A DNA stretch of 64,000 bases from Pandoraea norimbergensis. Its GTDB lineage: Bacteria > Pseudomonadota > Gammaproteobacteria > Burkholderiales > Burkholderiaceae. Made by a program: the position numbers and the translations under genes. Numbering within the stretch: position 1 is the stretch's first letter; every line of letters starts with the position of its first letter. Below the pieces are notes generated by a model. The model saw only the letters and a program-made list of their open reading frames with translations. It did not search any database and had not been told where the DNA came from. The stretch lies in the NCBI RefSeq assembly GCF_001465545.3, contig NZ_CP013480.3, positions 5,270,001 through 5,334,000 of the forward strand, written 5' to 3'. Below are positions 8,834 through 16,981 of this stretch, piece by piece.

Positions 8834-9571
8834 ATGACCGAACCCGCTTCCCTCCCAGCCCTCCCCACGGCGGCCGACAGCACGCCCGGGCGCGCCATCT
8901 ACGTCATCGTGGCCCACCCGCGTTGGCGCGACTCACGTGTGAACCGCCGCCTGCTCGACGCCGCGCGCAGCATTGCCGGTGTGGACGTGAACGACCTGTA
9001 TTCGACCTATCCCGACTTCAGCATCGACGTCGCTGCCGAACAGCAGCGCGTGGCGCGTGCCGACCTGATCGTGCTCGTGCATCCGATCTACTGGTACAGC
9101 ATGCCGCCGCTGCAAAAACTGTGGTTCGACGAGGTGCTCACGTGGGGCTGGGCGTACGGACACGATGGCCACGCGCTCGCCGGAAAGGATCTCTGGCTGG
9201 TGCCGAGCACGGGCGGCCCGCAGGCCAGCTACTGCGCCGAAGGCTACAACCAGCACGACTTCGCCGACTTTCTGCCCGCCTATGAGCAGACAGCACGACT
9301 GTGCGGCATGCGCTTCCTGCCGCCGCAAGTGTTTTTCGGGGCGCGCCGCAGCGGCGATGCCACGCTTGACGCGCACGTGACTGAGTTCGCCGGTCGTCTG
9401 GCGACCTATCCGCAATGGCCGGAACTGATCTCGATGGACGCCGCCCCCGAGTGCAGCGACATCCCCGACAGCGACCGTCCGCGCTGCCCGCCGGAAGTTG
9501 CGCCGCCTGCGCTAAGCGCACCGGCCACCGCTGACGCTGACACCGACGCCCGTCCCGGGAGGGCCCTCTGA
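8834..9571 (+). CDS. kefF: NAD(P)H-dependent flavodoxin-like oxidoreductase, Kef ancillary subunit
   Basis: Flavodoxin-like quinone oxidoreductase that activates the KefC potassium efflux antiporter during electrophile stress. Family features are VIVAHPRWRDSRVNRRLLDA near residue 25, LIVLVHPIYWYSMPPLQKLW near 78 and VPSTGG near 119. The C-terminal 40 residues are Pro/Ala/Asp-rich and outside the domain. Its stop TGA overlaps the start of kefC by one base (TGATG), so the two are translationally coupled. It acts at the cytosolic face of the inner membrane with KefC. Confidence 0.9.
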   Translation: MTEPASLPALPTAADSTPGRAIYVIVAHPRWRDSRVNRRLLDAARSIAGVDVNDLYSTYPDFSIDVAAEQQRVARADLIVLVHPIYWYSMPPLQKLWFDEVLTWGWAYGHDGHALAGKDLWLVPSTGGPQASYCAEGYNQHDFADFLPAYEQTARLCGMRFLPPQVFFGARRSGDATLDAHVTEFAGRLATYPQWPELISMDAAPECSDIPDSDRPRCPPEVAPPALSAPATADADTDARPGRAL

Positions 9572-11457
9572 TGGAACACGTCCCGTCGTGGCTGCTCGCC
9601 AGCCTGATCTATCTTGCGGCAGCGGTCATCGTGGTGCCGCTCTCACGGGCGTTGGGGCTCGGCGCGATCATCGGTTATCTCGCCGCTGGCATCGCCATCG
9701 GCCCGTGGGGTCTGGGGCTCGTCTCGCGTGTGGAAGACGTGCTGCACTTTGCCGAGTTCGGCGTGGTGCTCATGTTGTTTCTTGTGGGTCTCGAACTGGA
9801 GCCGCGCCGCCTGTGGAATTTGCGGCGGCCGATCTTTGGCTGGGGGTCTGCGCAAGTCATTGGCTGCGCCGTGCTGCTGTTCTGCGCAGGTTTTGCGCTC
9901 GGAGCCCCGTGGCGCATTGCCCTCGTCGCAGCGCTCGGACTGGCGCTGTCGTCCACGGCAATTGCCTTGCAGGTGATGGCCGAGCGCAACCTGCTCGGCA
10001 CGCCCAGCGGACAGGCCGGCTTCTCGATCCTGCTGTTTCAGGACGTCGCGGCGATCCCGATTCTCGCGCTGCTGCCGCTGCTCGCCAACTCGGTCGACAG
10101 CCACGCCCTGACCGGCACCCAGCGTGCGCTCGAAGCCCTGAAAATCGTCGGCGTAATCGCGGCCATCATTCTCGGTGGCCGGCTGGCATTGCGCCCGCTG
10201 CTGCGCTGGATTGCCAACAGCAAGACGCCGGAAATCTTCACGGCCGCCGCGCTGCTGCTCGTCGTCGCCATTGCCGCGTTGATGCAGTGGGTTGGGTTGT
10301 CGATGGCGTTGGGCGCGTTCCTCGCCGGGGTGTTGCTGGCAGAAAGCGAATACCGCCGCGAACTCGAAACCGACATCGAGCCGTTCAAGGGGTTGCTGCT
10401 CGGGTTGTTCTTCATCGCCGTGGGCATGAGCATCGACTTCGGCGTGTTGTTTGCGCAGCCGCTGCGCATGCTGGCGGTGGTCGTCGGCTTCATGGCGGTG
10501 AAGGGGCTCGCGATCTTCGGGTTGTCGCGCCTGATGAAGCTCCCGTATCAGGAGCGGCCGATCTTCACGCTGCTGCTGGCACAGGGTGGTGAATTCGCCT
10601 TCGTGGTGTTTCAGTCGGCAGGCCCGCAAGTCTTGCCGCCTGCCGTGTCGTCATTCCTGATCGGTGCCGTCGCGCTCTCGATGCTGATCTCGCCGCTGCT
10701 GCTCGTCGCCATCGACAAGTGGCTGCTGCCGCGCTACAGCCTCAAGGGTTCGCCGCGCATGGAGGAGATTGCCGAGCCGCAGACGGCGAGCGTGGTGATC
10801 TGCGGGTTTGGCCGCTACGGCCAGATCGTCGGGCGGGCGTTGATACCGCAAGGTGTGTCGGTGACGGTGCTCGATCATGATCCGGACACCATCGAAAGCC
10901 TGCGGCAGATTGGCTTTCGCGTGTTCTACGGCGATGCCACGCGGCTCGACCTGCTGCGCATCGCCGGTGTCGCCAATGCACGCGCCGTGGTGGTCGCGGT
11001 CGACGATGTCGATCAGTCGCTGGAGATCGTGGATCTGTTGCGCGAACATTTTCCAGAGGTGCCGATCGTCGCGCGGGCACGCAACGTGGGGCATCTATTC
11101 CAGTTGCGCGACCGGGGGGTGAAGCACATCGAGCGGGAAGTGTTCGAGTCGTCGCTTCGCAGCGCACGTTCGGTGCTGGAAGAACTCGGCTGGCCGGCTG
11201 CCGAAGCGCGCGAAGCGACCATGGCGTTCCGGCGCGGCAACATCAAGTTGACGGACGAGATGTACCCCTTCTACCAGGACCGCAACAAGATGATTGCGAA
11301 GTCCAAGGAAGGCCGTCGTCAGTTCGAGGAGCAGATGACGCGCGAGCGCGAACAGCGCAAAGCGCAGCGGCAGGTCACGTTCGGCTGGGATGGTGACAAA
11401 GCGCCAGACATGACGCCCACGCCACCGGAAGCGCAAGAGAAAAGCGCTGGGCAATAA
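9571..11457 (+). CDS. kefC: Glutathione-regulated potassium-efflux system protein KefC
   Basis: 628-residue K+/H+ antiporter of the CPA2 family. An N-terminal membrane domain of about 12-13 helices (residues 5-385) contains LMLFLVGLELEP and ALSSTAIALQVM. A cytosolic RCK/TrkA-N domain follows from about 405, with the nucleotide-binding motif VVICGFGRYGQIVG and a DHDPDTIE acidic end to the second strand. In the family, glutathione holds the channel closed and glutathione adducts open it, acidifying the cytoplasm to protect against electrophiles. This fits the formaldehyde-detoxifying gene a few kilobases away, though no link is proven. It ends with a charged, probably disordered tail. Coupled to kefF by a one-base overlap. 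Confidence 0.94.
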   Translation: MEHVPSWLLASLIYLAAAVIVVPLSRALGLGAIIGYLAAGIAIGPWGLGLVSRVEDVLHFAEFGVVLMLFLVGLELEPRRLWNLRRPIFGWGSAQVIGCAVLLFCAGFALGAPWRIALVAALGLALSSTAIALQVMAERNLLGTPSGQAGFSILLFQDVAAIPILALLPLLANSVDSHALTGTQRALEALKIVGVIAAIILGGRLALRPLLRWIANSKTPEIFTAAALLLVVAIAALMQWVGLSMALGAFLAGVLLAESEYRRELETDIEPFKGLLLGLFFIAVGMSIDFGVLFAQPLRMLAVVVGFMAVKGLAIFGLSRLMKLPYQERPIFTLLLAQGGEFAFVVFQSAGPQVLPPAVSSFLIGAVALSMLISPLLLVAIDKWLLPRYSLKGSPRMEEIAEPQTASVVICGFGRYGQIVGRALIPQGVSVTVLDHDPDTIESLRQIGFRVFYGDATRLDLLRIAGVANARAVVVAVDDVDQSLEIVDLLREHFPEVPIVARARNVGHLFQLRDRGVKHIEREVFESSLRSARSVLEELGWPAAEAREATMAFRRGNIKLTDEMYPFYQDRNKMIAKSKEGRRQFEEQMTREREQRKAQRQVTFGWDGDKAPDMTPTPPEAQEKSAGQ

Positions 11458-11463
11458 TCGACA

Positions 11464-11490
11464 CAGCGCGCAGTGTAAGTCTGCGCGCTG
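11464..11490. terminator. Strong hairpin downstream of kefC
   Basis: Perfect 10-base arms CAGCGCGCAG (11464-11473) and CTGCGCGCTG (11481-11490) flank a 7-base loop, 6 bases after the kefC stop. There is no T-run on either side, so it would not be a classical intrinsic terminator; it may protect the mRNA 3' end or assist Rho-dependent ending. Confidence 0.4.
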
Positions 11491-11561
11491 CGTCCGCCAT
11501 CACACTATCCAGCGCATAGAGCCGCTTGTCGAACCACTAAACCGCGCGGCTTCATTCTGGC

Positions 11562-11987
11562 TTAATCGAACGGCTTGAAATGCCCGTCGGCCGGCACTTT
11601 GGCGTCGGTGCGCAGGCGTTCTTCGGCATCGGTGCCGGCCAAGCCGCGATAGTAGAGATGCACGGCAATCGCGGCCGAGTAGCGGCGAATTTCCACCAGC
11701 GTGAGGAAGGCGTGCGCGACCGACGTGAACATCAGGTATGGCGACTCTTCTTCGATCAGGCCGGCGACCTGATGCAAGCCGTGGCGGTGAAGCACTTCGG
11801 CAAGTTCGTCGCGGCTGCGGTGCGTGGTGGCATCCGTGGCCGGGTACATCATGCGCAGCAAGACGAGCGGATGCTCGGCGCACGCCAGCGACAGCGCCTG
11901 CACAACGGCGTGACTGTCGAGAGCCGTGGCCACGGCTTCACCTTCGGGACGATGCTGCGGAAAAAGTTGCTCAAGGGTCAACGTCAT
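11562..11987 (-). CDS. Hypothetical protein, soluble, alpha-helical
   Basis: 141 residues without signal peptide or membrane segment. The sequence is rich in Leu, Ala and Glu with many His residues, and reads as mostly helical. I do not recognise a family. It is convergent with kefC. A 23-base inverted repeat lies 40 bases upstream of the start, at 12027-12049. Confidence 0.65.
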   Translation of the reverse strand: MTLTLEQLFPQHRPEGEAVATALDSHAVVQALSLACAEHPLVLLRMMYPATDATTHRSRDELAEVLHRHGLHQVAGLIEEESPYLMFTSVAHAFLTLVEIRRYSAAIAVHLYYRGLAGTDAEERLRTDAKVPADGHFKPFD

Positions 11988-12026
11988 GATGAGTCCAATG
12001 CAAAGAAGCTGAAAAACAGCGACAGC

Positions 12027-12049
12027 GGGCTCACCAGTCTAGTGAGCCC
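12027..12049. promoter_or_regulatory. Inverted repeat upstream of the 11562-11987 gene
   Basis: Arms GGGCTCAC (12027-12034) and GTGAGCCC (12042-12049) are perfect, with a 7-base spacer. It could be an operator or a 5' UTR hairpin for the minus-strand gene starting at 11987. Nothing identifies the regulator. Confidence 0.35.
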
Positions 12050-12260
12050 TTGACTCAGGATAAACGCTGCCGGGCGATAACGCGCGTTGCGTCAAACGAA
12101 ACAATTACAGCATATTTCAAACGCACTTTTGACGGGTGGACGTCTCACTTCCGCCGGGATTTCGTCTCGCATTCGCGCGCCGCGAACCGACAATTCTGCA
12201 CGGCGCGCTCACATTGCCTGATGGTATGATTTTTGCGAATGCAGACCTGATCGATACCTC

Positions 12261-13187
12261 ATGCGATATCCCGAACAGACGTCCGACGCGCAAGCGATAG
12301 CCGTCGCGGAGGCCGAGGCAGACCACGTCATGCGCCATTGGCAATACGATGTCGATGGCCATGTGGCAATTGGTTCGGACTCCCACAAGCAGATGTTTTG
12401 CCGCATGCTGCTGGCGTCGCACAACCCCTACAAGCCCGCCGTCATCGACTGGCCGGCGCTTCCGCCCGACGCCCTCAAACGGCTGACCGCGCTGCCCATC
12501 TGGGACATCGCCGTGCAGACCGAAGGCCGCGCGTCCATTCGCGTGGCCACCTACGCCGCAACCATTCAAGATCCGCTATTACGCGAAGCCCTCGTCATGG
12601 ATGGCGAGGAAGAGGCGCGTCACAAGGTGGTGTTGTCCAAGCTGGTAGAAGCCTACGGCATCGAGCTGGCCCCCGAGCCCGCGTATCCGCCGCCGGACGA
12701 TCCCGAATGGGCGTGGATGAAAACCGGCTTCAGCGAGTGCATCGACAGCTTCGTCGCGTTCGGGCTGTTCCGATCGGCCCAGCGTTCGGGTTATTTCCCC
12801 GAGGCCCTCGTAGAGACGTTTGAGCCGGTGATTCAGGAAGAGGCGCGCCACATCCTGTTCTTCGCGAACTGGGTGGCGTGGCATCGCCGCAACCTGCCGT
12901 TCTGGAAACGCCCGTGGTTTTACGCGCGCGTTGTCGCCGTGTGGGTCACGTTGATCTGGGACCGCATGGCAATCGCACGCGGCATCGACACCGACGGCGT
13001 GGCCCGCGATGCCAACTTCCCCGCGACCAGCACGGCCGAGATCGGCGAATCGCTCAAGCCGCGCGACCTGATTGCGCTGTGTCTGGAAGAAGACGCGCGC
13101 CGCATGGACGGCTACGACAAGCGCCTGCTGCGGCCGACCTTCGTGCCGAAACTGGCGCGTCTGGCGTTGCGCTTTATGAAAGCCTGA
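12261..13187 (+). CDS. Ferritin-like domain protein
   Basis: 308 residues, predicted cytosolic. The di-metal carboxylate four-helix pattern of ferritin-like proteins can be seen as MDGEEEARHKVV (residues about 113-124), a Glu in the SECIDSFVAFG helix near 160 and IQEEARHILFFANW (about 193-206), giving two ExxH pairs. A later LEEDARRMDGYD adds acidic residues. Substrates of these diverse proteins include iron, O2 or small organics; none can be chosen here. A TATGAT box with extended -10 context (TGGTATGAT, 12222-12230) sits 30 bases before the start. It is followed by a strong terminator. Confidence 0.78.
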   Translation: MRYPEQTSDAQAIAVAEAEADHVMRHWQYDVDGHVAIGSDSHKQMFCRMLLASHNPYKPAVIDWPALPPDALKRLTALPIWDIAVQTEGRASIRVATYAATIQDPLLREALVMDGEEEARHKVVLSKLVEAYGIELAPEPAYPPPDDPEWAWMKTGFSECIDSFVAFGLFRSAQRSGYFPEALVETFEPVIQEEARHILFFANWVAWHRRNLPFWKRPWFYARVVAVWVTLIWDRMAIARGIDTDGVARDANFPATSTAEIGESLKPRDLIALCLEEDARRMDGYDKRLLRPTFVPKLARLALRFMKA

Positions 13188-13215
13188 GGCCGTCACCGCT
13201 TTGCCCAGCCCAATG

Positions 13216-13245
13216 AAAAAAGCCGTCCCCAATGGGACGGCTTTT
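13216..13245. terminator. Bidirectional intrinsic terminator
   Basis: Arms AGCCGTCCC (13221-13229) and GGGACGGCT (13234-13242) with a CAAT loop, A-rich on the left and T-rich on the right. It can end both the ferritin-like gene (plus) and the DUF4148 gene (minus). Confidence 0.85.
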
Positions 13246-13274
13246 CACTTGATGCTGCGGGCGATACTGGCAGA

Positions 13275-13682
13275 TCAGCTGCCTTCGCTCACATTCAGTT
13301 CGCCGGCAGCGCGGGCGCGGGCGAGTTCTTGCTTGACGTCAGCACGCGAAACGCTCGGGCCTTGCGACACGACGATCGGGTAATTCACGTCGTTTTCAGC
13401 CATCAGGCCTTCGGCACGGGCTTGGGCCAGTTCGCTCTTCACTTCAACGCGGCTCTTGGCTTCGCCCGAAGCGACGTACACCGGATAGTCGGCGTCGCCT
13501 TGCGGGATCAGACCGTTGGCGCGGGCTTGGGCCAGATCGGCCAGCACGGCAGCGCGGGTCAGCGGCGCACCTTGCGAAGCGACGTCAGGGTAGTTGTTAC
13601 CGTTTTCAACAGCGTAGCTGGAGGCGGCTCCGAACGAAGCGGCGGCGGCGATAAGGGCGATTGCGATGTTCTTGCGGTTCAT
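13275..13682 (-). CDS. DUF4148 exported protein with three internal repeats
   Basis: 135 residues. A signal peptide (MNRKNIAIALIAAAASFGAA, then SSYA) precedes three repeats of about 36 residues, each with a Ser-x-Gly or Ser-Gly turn, then VxxELAQARAxGL (LADLAQARANGL, SELAQARAEGL, ELARARAAGEL). DUF4148 proteins are small periplasmic proteins typical of Burkholderiales; single-domain forms are common, and here the domain is triplicated. Function unknown; stress-related expression is often seen but cannot be claimed here. A CAGGAGTTTTCAAAC leader gives a good ribosome binding site. Confidence 0.88.
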   Translation of the reverse strand: MNRKNIAIALIAAAASFGAASSYAVENGNNYPDVASQGAPLTRAAVLADLAQARANGLIPQGDADYPVYVASGEAKSRVEVKSELAQARAEGLMAENDVNYPIVVSQGPSVSRADVKQELARARAAGELNVSEGS

Positions 13683-13881
13683 GTTTGAAAACTCCTGTCA
13701 GTTGCGACGGCTTTGTTTTGTTAAAGCGCCGTCGATGGAAGGAAGTCTAGAACTCGCAAATGCAATGAAAAACGCGATATTTGTCCACGAACTATTGCGT
13801 GTTTCGATGAGAATCACATGCCCGGTATTGGTGCAAACCCTGAGAAACCGCGCCCCGTAACGATCTCGGGGCGCGAACGTC

Positions 13882-14826
13882 TCAGTTGGCCAGCGATGCG
13901 CCGAGGGCGTCGAGCAAGAAATGTGTGCCCCGCTCGCGCGAACCGGCGTCGTCGTAGCCGTCGAGAAACGCGCCTTGCTCTGTCATGACGAGTTGTGTGC
14001 CGCCGTCATGCGCGCGCAGTTCGATGGTGGCGAGGGACGCCGAGATCTTGCGGGTGTCGAGATGCATTTCATAGGCGTAGACCAGACGCGTATCGGTCAC
14101 GACGTCGAAATACTGCGCATCGAATGTCGAGACCATGCCACCGGCCCAGCGCCCTTTCGAGTGCTCACGGCCCCCGGGGCGCACATCCATCGAGCGCTCC
14201 AACTGGGTGAAGCCCGCGCCGCCGGTGAACCACCGGTCCTTGGCTTCGCGCTCGGTCAGTGCACGGAAGACGCGCGCAGGCGTCGCCGCATATTGCCGTT
14301 CGATACGAAATGTCGCGTGCACGACCGAACGATGCGAAGGCGCGTCCACGTCGAAGCGGGTGACTTCGCGGGCAAGTTTGTCGAGCGTCTGTGCCCAGCC
14401 TTGGCTTGCGCCGGCGGGCATCCACGCAAACGCCGGATCGACCACCGTATAGCGTTGCTCGACTTCAAGCCGCGTGCCGTCGCAGACATTGGCGAAACCC
14501 GCCGTCGTGTGCGCACGGAACAGGACATGCCCGGTGGCGTCCGTCACGTCCATCTCGATTACCAGCCGCACCGGCGCGTCGATTTCGGTGAACCGCCCGC
14601 GAATCCAGTGCGACTCGCCTTCGGGCGACTGCATCCGCAGTTCGAACACTCCGCCCACGCGCGCATCGACCTGCGCCTCGGGAACGGTATATCCAGTCGG
14701 ACAAAACCAGCGTTTGACCGCTTCCGTCGTCGTCCATGCCCGGAACACGGCATCGCTCGCGGCCGCATAGGTCCGGCCGATCGTCATCGGTGGCAGGGGC
14801 GCCACGCCATCACTTGCTGTCCTCAT
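13882..14826 (-). CDS. Tandem SRPBCC (AHSA1-like) domain protein
   Basis: 314 residues made of two START/AHSA1-like domains in tandem. Domain 1 (about 12-145) has TIGRTYAAASDAVFRAWTT and VKRWFCP; domain 2 (about 170-310) has FRIERQYAATPARVFRALTE and AKDRWFTGG. Single-domain members bind hydrophobic ligands or assist chaperones, and in bacteria they are very often co-transcribed with an ArsR-type regulator, as here. The start at 14826 is set by AAGGAG six bases upstream and makes a 17-base overlap with the regulator gene, implying translational coupling. The fusion of two domains into one chain is less usual. Confidence 0.88.
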   Translation of the reverse strand: MRTASDGVAPLPPMTIGRTYAAASDAVFRAWTTTEAVKRWFCPTGYTVPEAQVDARVGGVFELRMQSPEGESHWIRGRFTEIDAPVRLVIEMDVTDATGHVLFRAHTTAGFANVCDGTRLEVEQRYTVVDPAFAWMPAGASQGWAQTLDKLAREVTRFDVDAPSHRSVVHATFRIERQYAATPARVFRALTEREAKDRWFTGGAGFTQLERSMDVRPGGREHSKGRWAGGMVSTFDAQYFDVVTDTRLVYAYEMHLDTRKISASLATIELRAHDGGTQLVMTEQGAFLDGYDDAGSRERGTHFLLDALGASLAN

Positions 14827-15166
14827 GAATCGCTCCTTCGGGCGGCAGGTTGGCCAGATACTCGCCCAACCGGTCGAGATGGCCCTCCCACTCATGTCGG
14901 CGCTGGTTGATCCATCGCTCTGCAAGACTCAGCGCCTGAGGTTCGATCCGGCACGTACGCACACGGCCGGCCTTTTCCGTTCGCACCAATCCCGCGCTCT
15001 CAAGCACGGCAAGGTGCTGCATGACCGCCTGTAGCGACATCGCCAGCGGCTGCGCCAACGCACTCACCGACGCCGGCCCCTGCGCCAGGCGCACGAGCAT
15101 GGCGCGGCGGGAAGTGTCGGCCAGCGCCTGAAACGTCAGATCGAGAGTGTTGTCATGGTCAAGCAT
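14810..15166 (-). CDS. ArsR/SmtB-family winged-helix regulator
   Basis: 118 residues from the ATG at 15166 (MLDHDNTLDL). An alternative ATG at 15205 would add 13 residues and overlaps the presumed promoter. The winged helix has LADTSRRAMLVRLAQGPASV and SLQAVMQHLAVLESAGLV, followed by the WEGHLDRLGEYL tail seen in the subgroup paired with SRPBCC proteins. No cysteine metal site of the classic ArsR kind is visible, so the ligand is probably not a metal. It overlaps the SRPBCC gene and likely represses its own operon through the palindrome at 15198-15224. Confidence 0.88.
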   Translation of the reverse strand: MLDHDNTLDLTFQALADTSRRAMLVRLAQGPASVSALAQPLAMSLQAVMQHLAVLESAGLVRTEKAGRVRTCRIEPQALSLAERWINQRRHEWEGHLDRLGEYLANLPPEGAIHEDSK

Positions 15167-15197
15167 GTGCTTGAGTATAGTCGCGCAAAATAGTAAA

Positions 15198-15224
15198 GCA
15201 AGCACTTTAGTATCAAATGCTTGC
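15198..15224. promoter_or_regulatory. Candidate ArsR operator
   Basis: Perfect 7-base arms GCAAGCA (15198-15204) and TGCTTGC (15218-15224) with a 13-base spacer, 31 bases upstream of the regulator start. Related half-sites (AAGCACATGCTTG) recur at the start codon. The location over the promoter fits autorepression. Confidence 0.5.
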
Positions 15225-15240
15225 CGAGGGAGAAACCGGC

Positions 15241-16155
15241 TCAGGTGATGATGTGGTGATCGCCGCGCTCGCGCAGCTTCGCGGTGTGCTGGCGGTGCAG
15301 GATCTCGCGCAGCGATTGCTCGGTGGTGTCGGACATCGCGTCGAGCGCGAGGTCGTTGGGTTCGAGCCCGAACGGCTCTTCGATCTCGGCGCTCACGGCT
15401 TCGAGGGCGAAGAACGTGTACGAGATGAACGCCACGATCACCGGCGTCATGAGCCCGATCGAGTCGACCAGACCGAACGGCAGCAGCACGCTGTAGAGAT
15501 ACGTCACGCGGTGCAGGATCACGCCGTACGTGAACGGGATCGGCGTCGAGGCAATGCGTTCGCAGCCGCCGATGGCCTCGCCAAGCCGGTCGAGGTGCAT
15601 CTCCATGACCTGCGCAAGCGGCGCGTCGATCTGGCCCTTCAGCCGGCGCTCACGCAACCACTCGCCTGCCATCAGCAAAATGGTGATCGGCTTGAATTGC
15701 TTGCGCATCAGGCACTTCACGTCTTCCGGGCTCAGCAGACGCTCGAAATCCGCGCGCGGGTCCGTGCCGCGCAACTGGTGGCGCATGCCGTGCACGAATG
15801 CGATCAGGTAGGCGACGAAACGCGGCGAATCCGAGGTGTCCGAGACCAGCGTCATCGACTGACGGGCGAGGGCGCGCGTCTCGTTGAGCACGCTGCCCCA
15901 CAGCACGCGGGCTTCCCAGTAGCGGGCATAGCTCGTGGTGTTACGAAAACCGAGAAAGATCGCGAGCGTGATACCGATGAGCGAGAACGGCACGAACGTG
16001 AGCGGAATCTTCCACTCGAACACACGGCCGTGCGCCACGGTGACGACAATCGAAATGATCGTGGTGAAGATGAGCTGCGTGGCGATCTTGGGCACGATCG
16101 AGCCGCGCACGACGAAAAGCATGCGCAGCCAATGCAGATTGGGACGGACGATCAT
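15241..16155 (-). CDS. Bestrophin-like (UPF0187) membrane channel protein
   Basis: 304 residues of the bestrophin/RFP-TM family, pentameric ion channels of the inner membrane. The beginning MIVRPNLHWLRMLFVVRGSI is typical of bacterial members, which fixes the start at 16155. FLGFRNTTSYARYWEARVLW near residue 60 is the family signature. Hydrophobic helices lie near 20-65 and 205-245. Bacterial homologues studied conduct cations or anions; the ion cannot be predicted here. The stop lies 35 bases from the ArsR start-side region. Confidence 0.9.
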   Translation of the reverse strand: MIVRPNLHWLRMLFVVRGSIVPKIATQLIFTTIISIVVTVAHGRVFEWKIPLTFVPFSLIGITLAIFLGFRNTTSYARYWEARVLWGSVLNETRALARQSMTLVSDTSDSPRFVAYLIAFVHGMRHQLRGTDPRADFERLLSPEDVKCLMRKQFKPITILLMAGEWLRERRLKGQIDAPLAQVMEMHLDRLGEAIGGCERIASTPIPFTYGVILHRVTYLYSVLLPFGLVDSIGLMTPVIVAFISYTFFALEAVSAEIEEPFGLEPNDLALDAMSDTTEQSLREILHRQHTAKLRERGDHHIIT

Positions 16156-16476
16156 GGCGGCAAATGGCGCTCGCAAGCGCTCAGGACAGGCTGTGGGGGG
16201 AGCCAATTCGCGGGCATCATACGCCCCTGCCCCGCGTCCGGCAACGATTTCCGGCAATTTCAACGAATCTGGCGGCGACCGGCCAAACCTGCGCGCCGCG
16301 CCGCCCGGCGGGCTTGTCCGCTAGCGGCGCCGTGCCAAAACGGTGCATCGATGCCTGCGTCACATTGCCGCGGCTGAAATGGTTGCAACCGAATGCAACA
16401 TCGCTATCCGCCGTGTGTGCGTCTCGCGAGAATGCAACTGCGCCGTCTTGGCGTGTACAAGTGCTCAATAACGATC
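16156..16476. other. 321-base divergent intergenic region
   Basis: It lies between the bestrophin start (minus) and the lipoprotein start (plus), so it should hold both promoters. I see no clear -35/-10 pair, terminator or reading frame of coding character. Confidence 0.5.
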
Positions 16477-16878
16477 ATGAATCCACATCGCACTCAGGGT
16501 AAGTCTCGCGGCCTGGCCGCTCTCGCACTGGTCGCCGGCCTCGCCGGCGTGGTTGGCACGCTGTCTGGCTGCGTCGTCGAGCCGCCTCGTCCCGCGCCTG
16601 CCGCGCGTGTCGTGGTCGAGCAAGACCCGCACACCGTCGCCGTGCAGCGTCGCGAGCAGATCGACCGTCGTATCGGCAACGAATCGCGCGACATCGACAA
16701 CCACGTGAACCAAGGCTACTACCCGCCGCCGCGCGGCTACGAGTTGCATCGCCGACTCGATGCCATCGCGCAGGAAGCGCGTGATATGGCCGCCCAGCAC
16801 GGCGGTGGCTTGTCGGGTGACGAACAGCGCGCGCTCAATCAAGAACTCGATCAACTGCATCACATGATTGCTGGCTGA
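16477..16878 (+). CDS. Hypothetical lipoprotein
   Basis: 133 residues. The hydrophobic signal (LAALALVAGLAGVVGTLSGC) ends in a lipobox LSGC at about residue 32, so the mature protein should be lipid-anchored. The mature part is short and charged, with IDRRIGNESRDIDNHVNQGY and a helical C-terminal half (LDAIAQEARDMAAQHG, then LNQELDQLHHMI). The start is weakly supported: no strong ribosome binding site, and an in-frame ATG lies 28 codons upstream. No family recognised. Confidence 0.75.
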   Translation: MNPHRTQGKSRGLAALALVAGLAGVVGTLSGCVVEPPRPAPAARVVVEQDPHTVAVQRREQIDRRIGNESRDIDNHVNQGYYPPPRGYELHRRLDAIAQEARDMAAQHGGGLSGDEQRALNQELDQLHHMIAG

Positions 16879-16922
16879 TCTGCGGGAAGCGAGCCGCTTT
16901 ACCCGTCGAACGCTCGCATGAC

Positions 16923-16958
16923 AAAACGCCCGGTGGCTGCCAAGCCATCGGGCGTTTT
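16923..16958. terminator. Bidirectional intrinsic terminator
   Basis: Arms AAAACGCCCG (16923-16932) and CGGGCGTTTT (16949-16958) plus an inner GTGGC/GCCAT extension. It separates the lipoprotein gene from the convergent mmsB gene. Confidence 0.88.
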
Positions 16959-16981
16959 ATCTTGATGACGCATGCCCCTCG

